Source: Roseovarius sp. (lineage in GTDB: Bacteria > Pseudomonadota > Alphaproteobacteria > Rhodobacterales > Rhodobacteraceae). Taken from it: a DNA stretch of 59,973 nt. Where the stretch lies: the NCBI GenBank assembly GCA_029212365.1, contig JARGOC010000020.1, positions 1 through 59,973 of the forward strand, given 5' to 3'. The notes below the pieces were generated by a model. The model saw only the letters and a list, made by a program, of their open reading frames with translations, did no database searches and was not told where the DNA came from. Shown piece by piece: positions 43,479-51,970 of this stretch (the first letter of the stretch is position 1; each line of letters starts with the position of its first letter). Made by a program: the position numbers and the translations under genes.

Positions 43479-45446
43479 TCAGGCGGCTTTTGCTTGAACG
43501 GGCTCGGTTTGAGCGGCGACTTCCAAGCTGACGCCACCGGTCGTTTGCATCATCGGCGGGCACCACGCCGCAACCGCCCGCTGCTGCGCCTCCGTGAGAG
43601 TCGCAAATGGTTCGGCAAAGAGCTTGTCACAAAAGGCGACGATCTCTTTCTTGCTCATGGAGGCCAGTGTCACCGCTTCTTGGGCAAGGCCGAGCTCCTC
43701 ACCTAAGATCTTAAGCAGCCACGCCTTCTTGAACCGGTTGAACAGCGCCGCGTTCGGCGTCCAATGCGCGCGAATGTCAGGCATCACCTCGATCTCGAAG
43801 TCATGCATTAGGCTGTCGCTCTGAGCGCTGCGGGCAAAACAGGATTGCGTGGTGCTGGCCGTGGCATAAGCCACCAGCTTCGCCTTCTCGCCTGCCTCAA
43901 GTGCTCGGAACGAGGCAAACTGATCTGCCGGAGACTTCGCCTCATCCGCCCAGGACAGATCGAGCGCGTCATGCGCCTCGGCCGCCTGTTCCAGCGATGT
44001 GCCATCGATCTCGTCCATCTTGGCGTGGCTGCGGTATTCCTTGCGGGCCTCGACCTTGATGCCATGGGTTGCGCTCATGGTGCCAAGCACGTCCGTGACC
44101 AGTTTGAACAATGTCAGATCGAGCGTAGCGTCTGGATGCAGGGTCATCGCCGCTCCAAGGGCCATTGCCCGCTCAGTCTTGAGGTCTTGGGTCAGCGAGG
44201 CGGGGTAGACGATTGCGTCTGCGCCCTGCCCTTCTGCGTCGCCAGATGTGCCGCCGGCGCTGGTTGTCTGCGCAGTCGCCTCAGGCTTGTCCTCTGGCCG
44301 CACCAGGCCGACATGCAGCGTAATCTTGCCGTTCGACCAGGATGCGATGACGCCAGCACGCGCAAGGTCTTCGGCACTATAGGCCTCCTGCAGATCCCGC
44401 GCCTCTTCTTCGAGCGCATCCACGCGGTCGTAGAGGGCGTTGTAGGCATCCGTCTCGAGGGTCTCGTCCTCCATTTCGCGTTGGAGTCTCTCCAGCTCCT
44501 CGGTGATCGCATCCACACGCTTTTGACCAGTGGCATCAGGCTCGATCGGACCGGGATAGACGCGGCCATATTCCGCCATCGCTCCGTAGTCGTAGCGCAC
44601 CAACGCCCCGGCCCACGCAAATCCCATTTGGGCCCGTGCCTCTTCCGCAGCAGCGGTGAGTTTTTCGACCATGATGGCCTCAACCAGCGCGATGTCTTCC
44701 AATACCGAATGCTCCTCGAGGAGATCGGCAGCGATGGGACCGCCCCGCGCCTCATAGTCCTCGCGCACGAAGGCCCCGATATCGTCGCTCACCTGCACAC
44801 CGCGGGTCTTGAGGGCCTGACGCACCGTATAGGCCTGCACATAGCTGTCATCGCTTGTTAGCGCCTCATACACCTCAAGCTGCACGGCCTGGCTCGGATG
44901 GTCCGCAAAAGCCTTCATCGTATCGAGCGTGATAGACTTGGCGCGGGCGGCTGCGCGGATATCGGGATGGATCAAACCATAGCGCAAACGGCCCTTAACG
45001 GCGGCGACTGTGGTGCCGAACGTCTTGGCAATCGTCTCAGGTGACTGTCCATCGACTTCCATCATACGCGCAAACGCCTCGAACTCGTCGATAGCGTTCA
45101 TCGGGGCTTGGGTGATGTTCTCTGCCAGCGACAAGGCCGTGGTCACATCGCAGCTGTCTGGCACCAAGCGGCATTCGATCTTGGTTTTCTTGGTGAAGCC
45201 CTTGGCGGTCTTGTCGGCGACCAGTTCGTTCAAGGCAGCGCGACGTCGACCACCTGCCAACACGCCGAACTTGCCATCGATCTTTTGAACCAACAACGGT
45301 TGGATGATGCCCAGAACGCCGATGCTGGCCGTGAGGTGAGCGATAGCCTCTGACTCGTAAGTTTCAGGTGAATTGCTGCGCACATTGGCTGGATGTGAGG
45401 TGAGATCGCCAATGGCGACGGAAACGGATTTGAGTGCATGTGTCAT
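43479..45446 (-). CDS. ParB/Srx-fold nuclease domain protein
   Basis: A 655-residue protein with an N-terminal ParB domain (GIIQPLLVQKIDGKFGVLAGGRRRAALNEL, residues about 45-75, and SLAENITQAPMNAIDEFEAF, about 100-120) followed by an HTH region (ETIAKTFGTTVAAVKGRLRYGLI). The C-terminal 400 residues are helical and charged. This large ParB-like type is typical of plasmids and differs from partition ParB. It may cut or bind DNA during transfer. ATG 45446 with an AAGGA site; the frame upstream to 45503 is not needed. Confidence 0.85.
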   Translation of the reverse strand: MTHALKSVSVAIGDLTSHPANVRSNSPETYESEAIAHLTASIGVLGIIQPLLVQKIDGKFGVLAGGRRRAALNELVADKTAKGFTKKTKIECRLVPDSCDVTTALSLAENITQAPMNAIDEFEAFARMMEVDGQSPETIAKTFGTTVAAVKGRLRYGLIHPDIRAAARAKSITLDTMKAFADHPSQAVQLEVYEALTSDDSYVQAYTVRQALKTRGVQVSDDIGAFVREDYEARGGPIAADLLEEHSVLEDIALVEAIMVEKLTAAAEEARAQMGFAWAGALVRYDYGAMAEYGRVYPGPIEPDATGQKRVDAITEELERLQREMEDETLETDAYNALYDRVDALEEEARDLQEAYSAEDLARAGVIASWSNGKITLHVGLVRPEDKPEATAQTTSAGGTSGDAEGQGADAIVYPASLTQDLKTERAMALGAAMTLHPDATLDLTLFKLVTDVLGTMSATHGIKVEARKEYRSHAKMDEIDGTSLEQAAEAHDALDLSWADEAKSPADQFASFRALEAGEKAKLVAYATASTTQSCFARSAQSDSLMHDFEIEVMPDIRAHWTPNAALFNRFKKAWLLKILGEELGLAQEAVTLASMSKKEIVAFCDKLFAEPFATLTEAQQRAVAAWCPPMMQTTGGVSLEVAAQTEPVQAKAA

Positions 45447-45596
45447 GTGTTGTCCTTGTTGAGATGTTTTCGCCGCCCCGAACATTCGGAACGGCCTGAC
45501 CAATCCCCGGGTTTGAGGATCACATGAAAAAAGGCCCGCTTTCCCTTTGAAGAGAGGAAGCAGGCCTCGAATGTTCAGAACGTCGGATCCCCTACC

Positions 45597-45986
45597 CTAC
45601 CAGTCAGATGCCATCATGATGGTCAGCACGCGCATGGTGGTTGCAGGATTGTCAGGGGCCTCAGCACCATAGCGGAAATCGCTATCCGCCTCATAAAGAT
45701 CGATCTTCCAAAAGACCTTTTGCCCTCGGATATCTACCGCGCCGAAGTCGTGGCATCCGTCTGGATCATTCTCGGGTTCAAAAACGTCGAACTCACCCAC
45801 AGCTTGCACAGCCTCAAGGGCTAAGCCGTCTTCTGTCATGGTCAGTGAACTTGTGAGGTGCATTCGACCCTGAATGGGCTGCGAAGAGGTTTCACCAAGG
45901 CAGGCGAATTTGCGGAAGGCATCGTTATGCGCGGCAATCACAGCGATGTCGGGGCGATCTGTTGTCGAGGCTTGGGAAGTGGTCAT
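45597..45986 (-). CDS. DUF3768 family protein
   Basis: A 129-residue protein with the DUF3768 pattern: IAAHNDAFRKF near residue 17, VGEFDVFEPENDPDGCHDFG near residue 63 and TMRVLTIMMASDW at the C-terminus. Common next to ardC on alphaproteobacterial plasmids, function unknown. It follows the ardC C-terminal fragment directly, supporting the idea that that fragment belongs to this operon. A poly-CTTTCC hairpin-like repeat near 45535-45550 precedes the ParB-like gene. Confidence 0.85.
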   Translation of the reverse strand: MTTSQASTTDRPDIAVIAAHNDAFRKFACLGETSSQPIQGRMHLTSSLTMTEDGLALEAVQAVGEFDVFEPENDPDGCHDFGAVDIRGQKVFWKIDLYEADSDFRYGAEAPDNPATTMRVLTIMMASDW

Positions 45987-46075
45987 GGGTCTGTCCTTTC
46001 AAGGAAATTGAAAACACAAAACCCGAAGCTTGCTTTCACTCTTTGAAAACTCCGCCTGCGACAGGACCAAACCTC

Positions 46076-46375
46076 TCATGCCGCCTGATCGGTGGCCCCT
46101 GCCCTGCCCGCTTCCGACCTCGCGATCAGATAATCGCAGGCCTTCTGGGCATCGGCCGCATGTTTGAAGATTGCCGTCTTGTCCGAGCGCAGCACACGTA
46201 ACCAGTGATACAGATACGATGCGTTCAGCTCTACCGTATGCGCGGTGAACCCAAGCTCCTGCCCCAAAAAGCAGGACGTCAGCTCGGCCACGATCTCTTC
46301 ACGGGAATAAGCCGTGTTGCCAAAGCGGCTGAGACCGTAGTCGCGGTTCAGACGATGGGGCGCCTTTGTGGCATG
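46076..46375 (-). pseudogene. ardC: ArdC-like protein, C-terminal fragment 1
   Basis: Reading on the minus strand from 46375: HATKAPHRLNRDYGLSRFG, then AYSREEIVAELTSCFLGQEL and KTAIFKHAADAQKACDYL. This is the last third of ArdC, beginning at the second His of HELTH. The N-terminal piece at 2550-3155 ends with exactly that His. The two would make one protein of about 300 residues. It precedes DUF3768, as in intact plasmid operons. It lacks a start of its own apart from an internal ATG. Confidence 0.85.
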
Positions 46376-46376
46376 C

Positions 46377-46431
46377 GTCTTATGCCGACATCGGCATAAG
46401 ACACATTATGCCGACATCGGCATAAGACACA
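46377..46431. repeat. Tandem palindromes at the ardC junction
   Basis: GTCTTATGCCGA-CA-TCGGCATAAGAC (46377-46402) is a near-perfect 26-base palindrome. A second copy of the unit TATGCCGACATCGGCATAAG begins at 46407, 26 bases downstream of the first at 46381. The ardC C-terminal fragments diverge from both sides of this 55-base block. It looks like paired core sites of a site-specific recombinase, or an excision scar. Confidence 0.75.
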
Positions 46432-46711
46432 CTGGACAGGGGCGACGAAGCGGCTGGACCGCTTGGGTAGGTTTAACGACCGCAAGGCCTACGCCTTTGA
46501 AGAGCTGGTCGCGGAAATCGGAAACTGTATGCTGTGCGCCCAGATCGGGGTGGAGCCTGAATTTGACCAGAGCGCGGCCTATGTCGAAGGATGGCTTGAG
46601 GCAATGAAGGAAGACAGCCGTACGATCTTCCGAGCCGCGTCCGAGGCGCAGAAGGCCGTGGATTACATCATGGAGCGTACCGCACAGGCCGAGCGGATGG
46701 CTGCTGAGTAA
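46430..46711 (+). pseudogene. ArdC-like protein, C-terminal fragment 2
   Basis: Plus-strand frame reading HWTGATKRLDRLGRFNDRK, AYAFEELVAEIGNCMLCAQI and RTIFRAASEAQKAVDYIM. This is the C-terminal third of a second, clearly different ArdC protein, again beginning at the second His of HELTHW. It has no N-terminal half nearby (the left flank at 2378-2550 does not encode one). No start is expected, and it is followed by a terminator. Confidence 0.85.
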
Positions 46712-46736
46712 AGGTCCGCGCCGTCAAACGATCATG

Positions 46737-46764
46737 GCCCCCGTCAGCAGGCGGGGGCTTTTTG
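46737..46764 (+). terminator. Rho-independent terminator
   Basis: GCCCCCG / CGGGGGC stem with an 8-base loop, followed by TTTTTG, 25 bases past the plus-strand ardC fragment. Confidence 0.8.
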
Positions 46765-46864
46765 CGTGGTGGTGTAATTCTGGACGTAGAGGGTTTCAGG
46801 TCTGGCGCTTCGCGCGGACGATCATTCCATGCCCGCAAACGGTGGTTATCGTCGCTGGCATATC

Positions 46865-46899
46865 CGTCAAAAAGAAACGGCCCGCTAAGACAGGCCGTT
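46865..46899 (-). terminator. Rho-independent terminator after the 41-residue gene
   Basis: AACGGCC / GGCCGTT stem, followed on the minus strand by TCTTTTT. It would end transcripts from the metalloprotease and small membrane-protein genes. Confidence 0.75.
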
Positions 46900-46925
46900 C
46901 CAGTGCTTAGTCTCTTGATATTTGC

Positions 46926-47051
46926 TTAGTAAGCATATTGAGAAATCAAGAGAAGCCCGATGCCGAAGGCAATAGCACCAACTAAGTTTGTGCGTGTCGG
47001 GTCGTAAGACGGAAAAAGTGCCGCCAGAATTGGTTTGATGAGCTTTTTCAT
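46926..47051 (-). CDS. 41-residue single-span membrane protein
   Basis: A short frame with an AAAAGG site before ATG 47051. It starts MKKLIKPILAALFPSY and has one hydrophobic helix (LVGAIAFGIGLLLIS) ending in QYAY. It is 62 bases downstream of the metalloprotease gene on the same strand, with a hairpin between and an intrinsic terminator after. Probably a small inner-membrane peptide; function unknown. Confidence 0.6.
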   Translation of the reverse strand: MKKLIKPILAALFPSYDPTRTNLVGAIAFGIGLLLISQYAY

Positions 47052-47068
47052 TTGTGGTCCTTTTGAAA

Positions 47069-47094
47069 GCTTGCCACCAGCATGGGTGGCAAGC
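47069..47094 (-). terminator. Strong hairpin between protease and small gene
   Basis: GCTTGCCACC / GGTGGCAAGC, a perfect 10-bp stem with a 6-base loop. On the minus strand it is followed by TTTCAAAAGG, the ribosome site of the small gene. It may be a partial terminator or an mRNA-processing structure. Confidence 0.6.
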
Positions 47095-47113
47095 GGTTGT
47101 GTGTTAATGGTGG

Positions 47114-47962
47114 TTATGCGGCGTTGTCGAAGTCTTGGATGTCATCAACTGCATCAAGAACATCAAAGTCTGGGCGTTCCATGATGTATGGAGCGTGAAG
47201 GATGCTCGACATCATACCTTCTTCCAAAGATGGCAGGCGGTACGGATCAGCTTTGCGCAGATCGATTTTGTAACCCATGTCCACCAAGCTGGCGAGCGAC
47301 ATACGTGACAACGGGCGCTTACGACCCGACAGGAAACCTGTCAGCAGTTCATCACCAAATGCACGTTCGTCCCAGTGGCTATCACGGGTGCCTTGACCAC
47401 CGTCACCTTCGACCGGGATTGATGTTGGGTTACCTGACGAGATGCGGCGATACTCAGCGATTGCGTTGCGGCCCATGAAGCGTGGGTTGGAGCCACCAGC
47501 GCCCACAATCAGACCTTTGTATGCCCAGAGCGTACCTGAACCTACAACGTGCAGCATTTCGTGGAGGATAACGTCTTCCAGCGTACCGCGGCGGGCCATT
47601 TCAGCCAAATCAGCAGTATCGAATTGCATGATGCCTGTAACCGGCAAGCGATCTGAAGATGCAACAGCAGTTGGGCCTGCACGGCCCAAGACACCACCTG
47701 GACCATCGATAGGGCGCACTGAGGCATCGATGTTGATGCCGACCAAAACGACCTTACCGTTGATACGCACGCGGCGCTTTTTGGTGCGGATGAAGCTGTT
47801 GATACGCGTTTGTGCTTTGACAAAAACACCACGGTAGTTTGCAGGAACACCTGACAAGTTAGTGACAATGTAGCCACCACCATTTGCTGCAGGTTCTGGG
47901 GTTTCAATCGATGCGGCAAGGCCTGTCTGGTTTGCTGCGTTAGTTGTTTTCTGTTTGTACAT
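47114..47962 (-). CDS. Leishmanolysin-like zinc metallopeptidase
   Basis: A 282-residue protein with the zincin site HEMLHVVGSGTLW (about residue 133; two His and Glu, with Gly in the turn). A downstream segment DSHWDERAFGDELLTGFLSG (about 193) and PLSRMSLASLVDMGY (about 217) match leishmanolysin (M8)-like bacterial proteins. The N-terminus has no signal peptide, so it may be secreted by another route or act inside the cell. The C-terminal tail is acidic (DVLDAVDDIQDFDNAA). Divergent from 48211, with a strong palindrome between. Confidence 0.8.
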   Translation of the reverse strand: MYKQKTTNAANQTGLAASIETPEPAANGGGYIVTNLSGVPANYRGVFVKAQTRINSFIRTKKRRVRINGKVVLVGINIDASVRPIDGPGGVLGRAGPTAVASSDRLPVTGIMQFDTADLAEMARRGTLEDVILHEMLHVVGSGTLWAYKGLIVGAGGSNPRFMGRNAIAEYRRISSGNPTSIPVEGDGGQGTRDSHWDERAFGDELLTGFLSGRKRPLSRMSLASLVDMGYKIDLRKADPYRLPSLEEGMMSSILHAPYIMERPDFDVLDAVDDIQDFDNAA

Positions 47963-48071
47963 TTGAGTACTCCCTGTGTGTCATAAAGTTGTTTCGTACC
48001 TACAGGTTTCCACATCAGGGTCTCTCTCCGCAATTCTCGAAATACCAAATATAACCACCTAGAACGTTGAT

Positions 48072-48132
48072 AACTAAGTACTTTGTTTAGGTGATTGAAC
48101 TAAGTACGTGGTTGCAATGCTGCAACCACGTA
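48072..48132. promoter_or_regulatory. Direct repeats and 12-bp palindrome in divergent promoter
   Basis: AACTAAGTAC occurs at 48072-48081 and again at 48098-48107. Overlapping the second is a perfect inverted repeat TACGTGGTTGCA (48105-48116), ATGC loop, TGCAACCACGTA (48121-48132). The block lies in the 248-base gap between the metalloprotease and the 48211 gene, so it is a good candidate operator or regulatory RNA hairpin. Confidence 0.6.
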
Positions 48133-48210
48133 GAAAACTGCAGTTTGTAGTCTGGTTCTTTTTTGAGGTCCAATTACAGTGGACGGTGAAAATTTAGAGG
48201 GGGAAACGGC

Positions 48211-49086
48211 ATGACACTCGCAATGCCACCACTAAAAAAGCCGTCTCATATGGTCGGTTTGTTGTACGATAAAATCGGCAATATGAATGAAATTAGCCGC
48301 CAGACAGAGATGTCTGCGGATCTACTTTGGGCAGTAAAAGGCAAGCCAAATTACGCTTTTAAAACAGAACTATATTCCAAAAACGTAACCGCGCTGTACA
48401 ATAAGGTCCGTAATTTTGATCTGTTCCCAGATTACATTGAAGAACACATTACCGACCTTAGAAATGCCTATGCCGTATCTGCAAAAGGTAGCCCCGAGCA
48501 CAACCCTGCGGTGCTAAAATCACTCCTGATGCGTCAATGGCCTTTGCTGAACCAACACAATGGTGACTTTGCAAATGTGCCTGACGCAGGCGCGATGTAT
48601 TACTTGTCTGGGACAATGATGCTGGTCGCAGACCTGCGTCAGATCGATGGTGAATACCTGCCAGAAAACAAAATTTCGCGTGCTATCTTTGACTTCAAGA
48701 AAGCCGCAAAGCTTTTGGAAAATCCGGGGCAAAAATTTCGTGTTTTGCTATCTTTGGCGGCCGCACAGCAGCGTAGAGCACACCATAGAGGTAAAGGCTT
48801 TGTACCACTCGTTGATATTCTTGAGCGCGTAGAGTTGAAGTTCTTGTCGGCTGTACAACAACTTCAGATTACAAATTCTGAAGTTGACGCTTTGAACGCG
48901 TTGAAGCTTGCAAGCGTTCTCAATGACGAGGCTTCAATGCTTGATGCTGAAGCCGCCCTGATGGGGCATAATCCTGCATTCGAGGACATCAATTATTCAG
49001 GATGGACCCCCGTGACACCTGCTAGCTCGGATCCTGATCTCGCCTACTATCACAACTTCAAATCTTCCCAAGGACGTATGTCATGA
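48211..49086 (+). CDS. Unknown protein at metalloprotease locus
   Basis: A 291-residue soluble protein with no recognised family. The first 45 residues (MVGLLYDKIGNMNEISRQTE) could form a helix-turn-helix-like DNA-binding part. The rest (AAKLLENPGQKFRVLLSLAA, LQITNSEVDALNALKLASVL) is helical. Divergent from the protease and overlapping the next gene by four bases. A regulator is possible but unproven. Confidence 0.65.
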   Translation: MTLAMPPLKKPSHMVGLLYDKIGNMNEISRQTEMSADLLWAVKGKPNYAFKTELYSKNVTALYNKVRNFDLFPDYIEEHITDLRNAYAVSAKGSPEHNPAVLKSLLMRQWPLLNQHNGDFANVPDAGAMYYLSGTMMLVADLRQIDGEYLPENKISRAIFDFKKAAKLLENPGQKFRVLLSLAAAQQRRAHHRGKGFVPLVDILERVELKFLSAVQQLQITNSEVDALNALKLASVLNDEASMLDAEAALMGHNPAFEDINYSGWTPVTPASSDPDLAYYHNFKSSQGRMS

Positions 49087-49346
49087 AAAACTTCAACCTT
49101 ATCGTAACGATGGCTATCGGCATACTTGCAGCCACCCAATTATCTGCTGGGGATACCGATAGTATGAAAATTGACCCTCTATTGGTGAAGATCGATCCTC
49201 TACTCATAGTGCCTCTCACTACCCAATTATCTGCTATGGATATTGATGGTATGAAGGGTGATCCGCTGACTATAGAGTCTTTCAGTACGTCTCCTCTTTG
49301 TCAGATTGACCCAGCTTTCAATACGTTCAATACGTTTAATTCTTGA
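49083..49346 (+). CDS. Small exported protein with IDPLL repeats
   Basis: An 87-residue protein with a signal peptide (LIVTMAIGILAATQLSAG) and short repeats: MKIDPLLVKIDPLLIVPLTT, then TQLSA and DGMKGDPLTIE. Composition is unusual (Asp, Pro, Leu, Thr). It overlaps the 48211 gene as ATGA and so is coupled to it. A substrate of the metalloprotease is one possibility. Confidence 0.6.
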   Translation: MKNFNLIVTMAIGILAATQLSAGDTDSMKIDPLLVKIDPLLIVPLTTQLSAMDIDGMKGDPLTIESFSTSPLCQIDPAFNTFNTFNS

Positions 49347-49464
49347 ATTAAATCAAAGTCCTATACCTGTTAGTCTCCTTGTTAGGACCAATAATTTTTA
49401 GACACTTTTGAGTGTTAACTATCGGTCGTTATCATCCCAATACTTCTAACAAAGGTGCCGATGA

Positions 49465-49983
49465 ATGAAACAGATAAGAACCTCCAAGTTCACCGAGACA
49501 TGCGGAATGGTAGCTTTCGGATTTTTTGCAGCAACAAGCTTTGCATCCTCGGTAGAGGCTACACCAGTTAACCTTACACTTAGTGGTGAACTATCTGAGG
49601 TTGACGCATATACTAATCGTGTAGGGGTCGATGATCTTTCCAGAGCGCCGTCACTGGATGGAACATGCGCAAGATACACTGATGAAAGGTTTTTCATTGG
49701 TGACCCGTACACTATTGAAGCGCATTTCAACGAAGACTTGTCAGGCGCAACAGTCAATATAAATGGCCTTGATGTCCTTCTTTATAGGTCTCGATCTCAC
49801 CAAAATGAATATCATTTCCGTTCGAGTCAGCTGCCAGGGTTTCTCGACAGATGGGACATTGAGGCCATATACCTTGATTTTTTTGATCGAGATGAGACAT
49901 CGCATTACAGGTTAACAGTCGAATACGAATTTAGAATTTTAGGGATAGATAAGTGTTTAGTATTTAACGAAGATACTGTCTGA
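49465..49983 (+). CDS. Exported protein, unknown function
   Basis: A 172-residue protein with a signal-peptide-like start (GMVAFGFFAATSFASSVEA) and a beta-rich mature part with TPVNLTLSGELSEVDAYTN. Mature cysteines at about residues 68 and 163 could form one disulfide. An 11-base hairpin-free gap separates it from the previous small gene. Lower GC than the rest of the window. No family recognised. Confidence 0.6.
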   Translation: MKQIRTSKFTETCGMVAFGFFAATSFASSVEATPVNLTLSGELSEVDAYTNRVGVDDLSRAPSLDGTCARYTDERFFIGDPYTIEAHFNEDLSGATVNINGLDVLLYRSRSHQNEYHFRSSQLPGFLDRWDIEAIYLDFFDRDETSHYRLTVEYEFRILGIDKCLVFNEDTV

Positions 49984-50086
49984 TAATGACCTTGCCCTTG
50001 CCCTTGCCCTGCCCCGACCAAGATTAAGCCGTTAGCCGTGGAAAAATCCCTCGGCAAAACCGCTGCATTTTTGGCAGGTTACAGTT

Positions 50087-50992
50087 CTAGATGCCCTCAA
50101 ACCAATCAGGTTGAATCTGAACCCGTTCGATCATCTCCGTGGCCACGCCCAGCTTGTTTTCTTTCAAGAGTTCGCAGAGCCGATCGCCGTCGATCAGGTC
50201 GATCGCAATTGCGCCGTCGCGAGTGGCCTCATCTGATGCCTGGCTGGTGAAATGCCCCGTGGTGATGAACAGTCCTTTGTCAGCGCGCCCTTGTAGGGCC
50301 CCACGAAAGTCGCGAATTTCCTTTGACCCGACACTTCCCTTCCAACGCTTGCATTGGAAATAGACTTGAAATGACACAAGGTTCACACGCAGCACGCCAA
50401 CACCGTCGATCCCGCCATCGCCAGACTTGCCGCGCACCTCGACCTTAGTAAAACCCGCTTCGCGTAGGAGGCGCTGCGCCAAGCGCTCGAAGCCATCCGG
50501 GGCTATCTTTCCCAACACAGCTAAGAGCGCTGACTTCCAGTCTTCTTCGTCGATGGGGCCGTCATCGGCCATCACTTCGATTTCTTCACCCCTGTCAGCG
50601 TCGGCTTTTTTGGCGGCTAGACGTTTCAGGCGCGCACGTTCGCGCTCTTCCTGCGTCACCTGATCACAGATTGCTTGTGTCGCGCTGAGATCGGAGATTG
50701 CGGACCCCTTTTCGGTCAACGACCAGACCCCGCGTTTAGAGTTGTTCAGTGCATCTCCACGCTTCAGATAGGTGCGTGCCCAAGCCAAATAGTAATTTAC
50801 CCGTGTGCGGTTTTCATCGCGCGGCATGGTGAAGGCTTGTTCGGCCTCGGTCACACCTTCCAGCTCAATCACTTTTTCATCCAGTTCCTGGATCGTCGCT
50901 GAGCCGCCAAGGTTTTTTAGGGCTTCGACCGTGACAAGCATCATCCCCGGAAGGTCTGGGAGCGTCTCCGCATCAATTTTGAACTGTCTCAT
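50087..50992 (-). CDS. Mrr-type restriction endonuclease
   Basis: A 301-residue protein with an N-terminal winged-helix Mrr_N domain (LVTVEALKNLGGSATIQELD, RVNYYLAWARTYLKRGDAL) and a C-terminal PD-(D/E)xK nuclease: GDGGIDGVG with Asp near residue 196 and VYFQCKRW with QxK at about 213-215. Mrr enzymes cut modified DNA. Last gene of the defence operon, 22 bases after the EVE-like gene. The product would complement the two methylases either as the effector or as an independent modified-DNA nuclease. Confidence 0.88.
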   Translation of the reverse strand: MRQFKIDAETLPDLPGMMLVTVEALKNLGGSATIQELDEKVIELEGVTEAEQAFTMPRDENRTRVNYYLAWARTYLKRGDALNNSKRGVWSLTEKGSAISDLSATQAICDQVTQEERERARLKRLAAKKADADRGEEIEVMADDGPIDEEDWKSALLAVLGKIAPDGFERLAQRLLREAGFTKVEVRGKSGDGGIDGVGVLRVNLVSFQVYFQCKRWKGSVGSKEIRDFRGALQGRADKGLFITTGHFTSQASDEATRDGAIAIDLIDGDRLCELLKENKLGVATEMIERVQIQPDWFEGI

Positions 50993-51014
50993 CTGATCTC
51001 TCCAAATTTCTTAA

Positions 51015-51953
51015 TCAAAACCGCGATACGCCGGGGATAGACGAAAACAATAGGACGGCATCCATACTGTTACCCCAGAAAAATTCACCGCCCAGGCTTT
51101 CCAGCTTGCCGGACTTGTCCTTGAATATCTGCTCTGCCGTCTCGGACGCTTTCCGATCTATAAAGGATGCCTGCAATTCGATCCGCCACCGCCCCGTTGC
51201 AGCGGGCGGAATGCCTGCGTTCAGTTGGTCACAGCGTAATGCCGGATCGTTCGAAACTCCGATCTTCAGGGCAACGGACTTGCTTCCAAACGCCTTGGTG
51301 CGCCCCAGCAGCGCCGCACCGTCACCGTCAAATTTGGCAAGATACAGGAAAGTTTCGCCATCGGCGTAAGTGGACGTGCGTTCGCCGCTCGATCCCGGGA
51401 ACGCCTTCGACGGAAAGAACTCATCTCTGAAGGGGGTGTCGATCAGACCGCTATCCCCGACCGGCTCTTCGCCGAACACATTGACCTCGGTCACTTTGAT
51501 CTTCAGCGCCGTCTCGATCTCGGCAGACGTCAGGGCACGGCCCCAGACGCCGATGCCTTGCCCCGCGTCCTTGTCATAGGTGTCAGGCGCTATGCGCCCG
51601 ATCGACATCTTGTCGAGTGCGCGCCACGCGCGGCGGATTGGCAGGCCATGAGTCCACTTTCCGCCATCGCCATTCGCCTTTTTGGCTTGCTGCGATACCT
51701 TGGACGCCTTCTCATGATCGTGGATTGGACGGGCCTCGATTTCGACGAAACCGAGGATGTGAGATCGCATGGCTTTCTTTGTATTTCCTGATGATGCGCC
51801 ATATATCATCATCAGGTCGCCGTCCTTCAGCTCCCGCAGGGCGCGGGCTTGACCGCTTTCCATGGTCCAGCCGACATAACCCGCCTCCTCGGGGTTGAAA
51901 CCATAAAACGCCCGGATCCACATGTTGCGCCCGTTGGGCAGCCCAATGCTCAT
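51015..51953 (-). CDS. EVE-like (PUA fold) domain plus GIY-YIG nuclease-like protein
   Basis: A 312-residue protein. The N-terminal 90 residues (WIRAFYGFNPEEAGYVGWTM, DGDLMMIYGASSGN) resemble EVE/PUA domains that read modified bases. The C-terminal half has a GIY-YIG-like core: FLYLAKFDGDGAALLGRT, then VALKIGVSNDPALRCDQLNA. It suggests a modification-dependent nuclease or specificity factor. It lies between the helicase and mrr genes (17 and 22 base gaps). Confidence 0.7.
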   Translation of the reverse strand: MSIGLPNGRNMWIRAFYGFNPEEAGYVGWTMESGQARALRELKDGDLMMIYGASSGNTKKAMRSHILGFVEIEARPIHDHEKASKVSQQAKKANGDGGKWTHGLPIRRAWRALDKMSIGRIAPDTYDKDAGQGIGVWGRALTSAEIETALKIKVTEVNVFGEEPVGDSGLIDTPFRDEFFPSKAFPGSSGERTSTYADGETFLYLAKFDGDGAALLGRTKAFGSKSVALKIGVSNDPALRCDQLNAGIPPAATGRWRIELQASFIDRKASETAEQIFKDKSGKLESLGGEFFWGNSMDAVLLFSSIPGVSRF

Positions 51954-51970
51954 CTTAGATCACGCTTTCC

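Noticed and set aside
43845..44861. 338-codon plus-strand frame opposite the ParB-like gene
   Set aside because: Shadow of the ParB-like gene caused by high third-position GC; the minus-strand domain is unambiguous.
46377..46431. CRISPR-like repeated palindrome
   Set aside because: Only two copies, no spacer-sized unique sequences and no cas genes; a recombination site is more likely.
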